DNA of 64,000 nucleotides from Distichodus sexfasciatus (Eukaryota > Chordata > Actinopteri > Characiformes > Distichodontidae). A model generated the notes under the pieces. It was not told where the DNA came from and did not search any database. It worked only from the letters and a program-made list of their open reading frames with translations. Shown here piece after piece: positions 63,622 through 64,000 of this stretch. The position numbers were made by a program, and so were the translations under genes. The DNA is taken from assembly GCA_032718565.1 (NCBI GenBank), contig JAVGVS010000024.1, positions 1,868,452 through 1,932,451 on the forward strand, given 5' to 3'. Positions within the stretch are counted from its first letter, which is position 1. Every line of letters begins with the position of its first letter.

Positions 63622-64000
63622 CAGGGCCGGCCCAAGCCTTTGTGGCGACCTACGCAGAACTTCATTTGGATTCAGATTAGGTTGTATGTTTCCGGCTCTG
63701 GAGGAAGTTAACCGACAGATTGACTCATGAATGTGTGTGCTTCGCACCACGCTACTGAATCGACTGACAGGAGTCCCATAGTCTACAAAGAGAAAGTTGT
63801 AGGAAGTTCTCACAATCCCTCTTTTGAATGTGATGGTGCAAACAAACTGTAAGTGACATTTTTAGCAGCTGTACTTGCTACTACGGCAGGGTGATGTGAA
63901 TCACCCTGATTCATTAAATAACTCACAAGATCAGGTTGATTCACCCTGCTGAGGTATGAATCGCCCGGCTCTACTTGGGGGCCCCCCTGGTGGTTCGGGG
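63622..64000. mobile_element. DNA-transposon-like repeat, cut by the window end
   Basis: It begins CAGGGCCGGCCCAAGCCTTT, a start typical of a fish DNA-transposon family. The window stops inside a GGGGGCCCCCCTGGTGGTTC segment that usually lies near the other end of such elements. The right boundary is not visible. A coding-like stretch ending at TAA 63850-63852 is inside; see findings. Confidence 0.5.

Overview
The window is vertebrate nuclear DNA, almost certainly from a ray-finned (teleost-grade) fish. It holds intron-rich genes with GT-AG or GC-AG junctions, vertebrate gene families, and fish-style non-autonomous DNA transposons and tRNA-derived SINEs. I cannot name the species. I annotated four protein-coding genes by joining exons by hand: each junction was placed on a splice site, checked for phase and compared with what I remember of the human proteins. 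The three genes that are complete for coding sequence give whole-codon totals (fhdc1 980 aa, ogt 1046 aa, gcna 593 aa).

Left part, about 1.8-16.9 kb: fhdc1 (FH2-domain formin-like protein) on the minus strand, 11 coding exons. Its introns are full of small inverted-repeat DNA transposons and one pogo/Tigger-like element. Upstream of it, about 16.9-37.5 kb, is a 20-kb interval with no gene I can support and few transposons except near its right-hand end. It may be a regulatory desert.

Middle, 37.6-52.7 kb: ogt (O-GlcNAc transferase) on the plus strand, 22 constitutive coding exons, plus a 48-nt in-frame cassette exon in intron 18. Five of its 21 introns start with GC instead of GT. The 3.9-kb intron 4 is in the position of the detained, O-GlcNAc-responsive intron of mammalian OGT.

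Right part, 53.7-61.5 kb: gcna (germ-cell SprT-like protease with zinc ribbon and HMG-like tail), plus strand, 12 coding exons, 3' of ogt as on human Xq13. Convergent to it, 61.7-62.8 kb and running off the window, are the last four exons of catsper2 (pore/S6 and C-terminal tail of the sperm calcium channel CatSper). The window ends inside a DNA-transposon-like repeat.

ogt couples nutrient state (UDP-GlcNAc) to nuclear and cytosolic proteins. gcna and catsper2 are germline genes whose 3' ends nearly meet. fhdc1 is a cytoskeletal gene with no obvious link to the others. The points most worth checking are the run of GC-AG introns, the 48-nt ogt cassette exon, the presence of catsper2 in a fish, and a three-copy transposon family with 6-bp target duplications.
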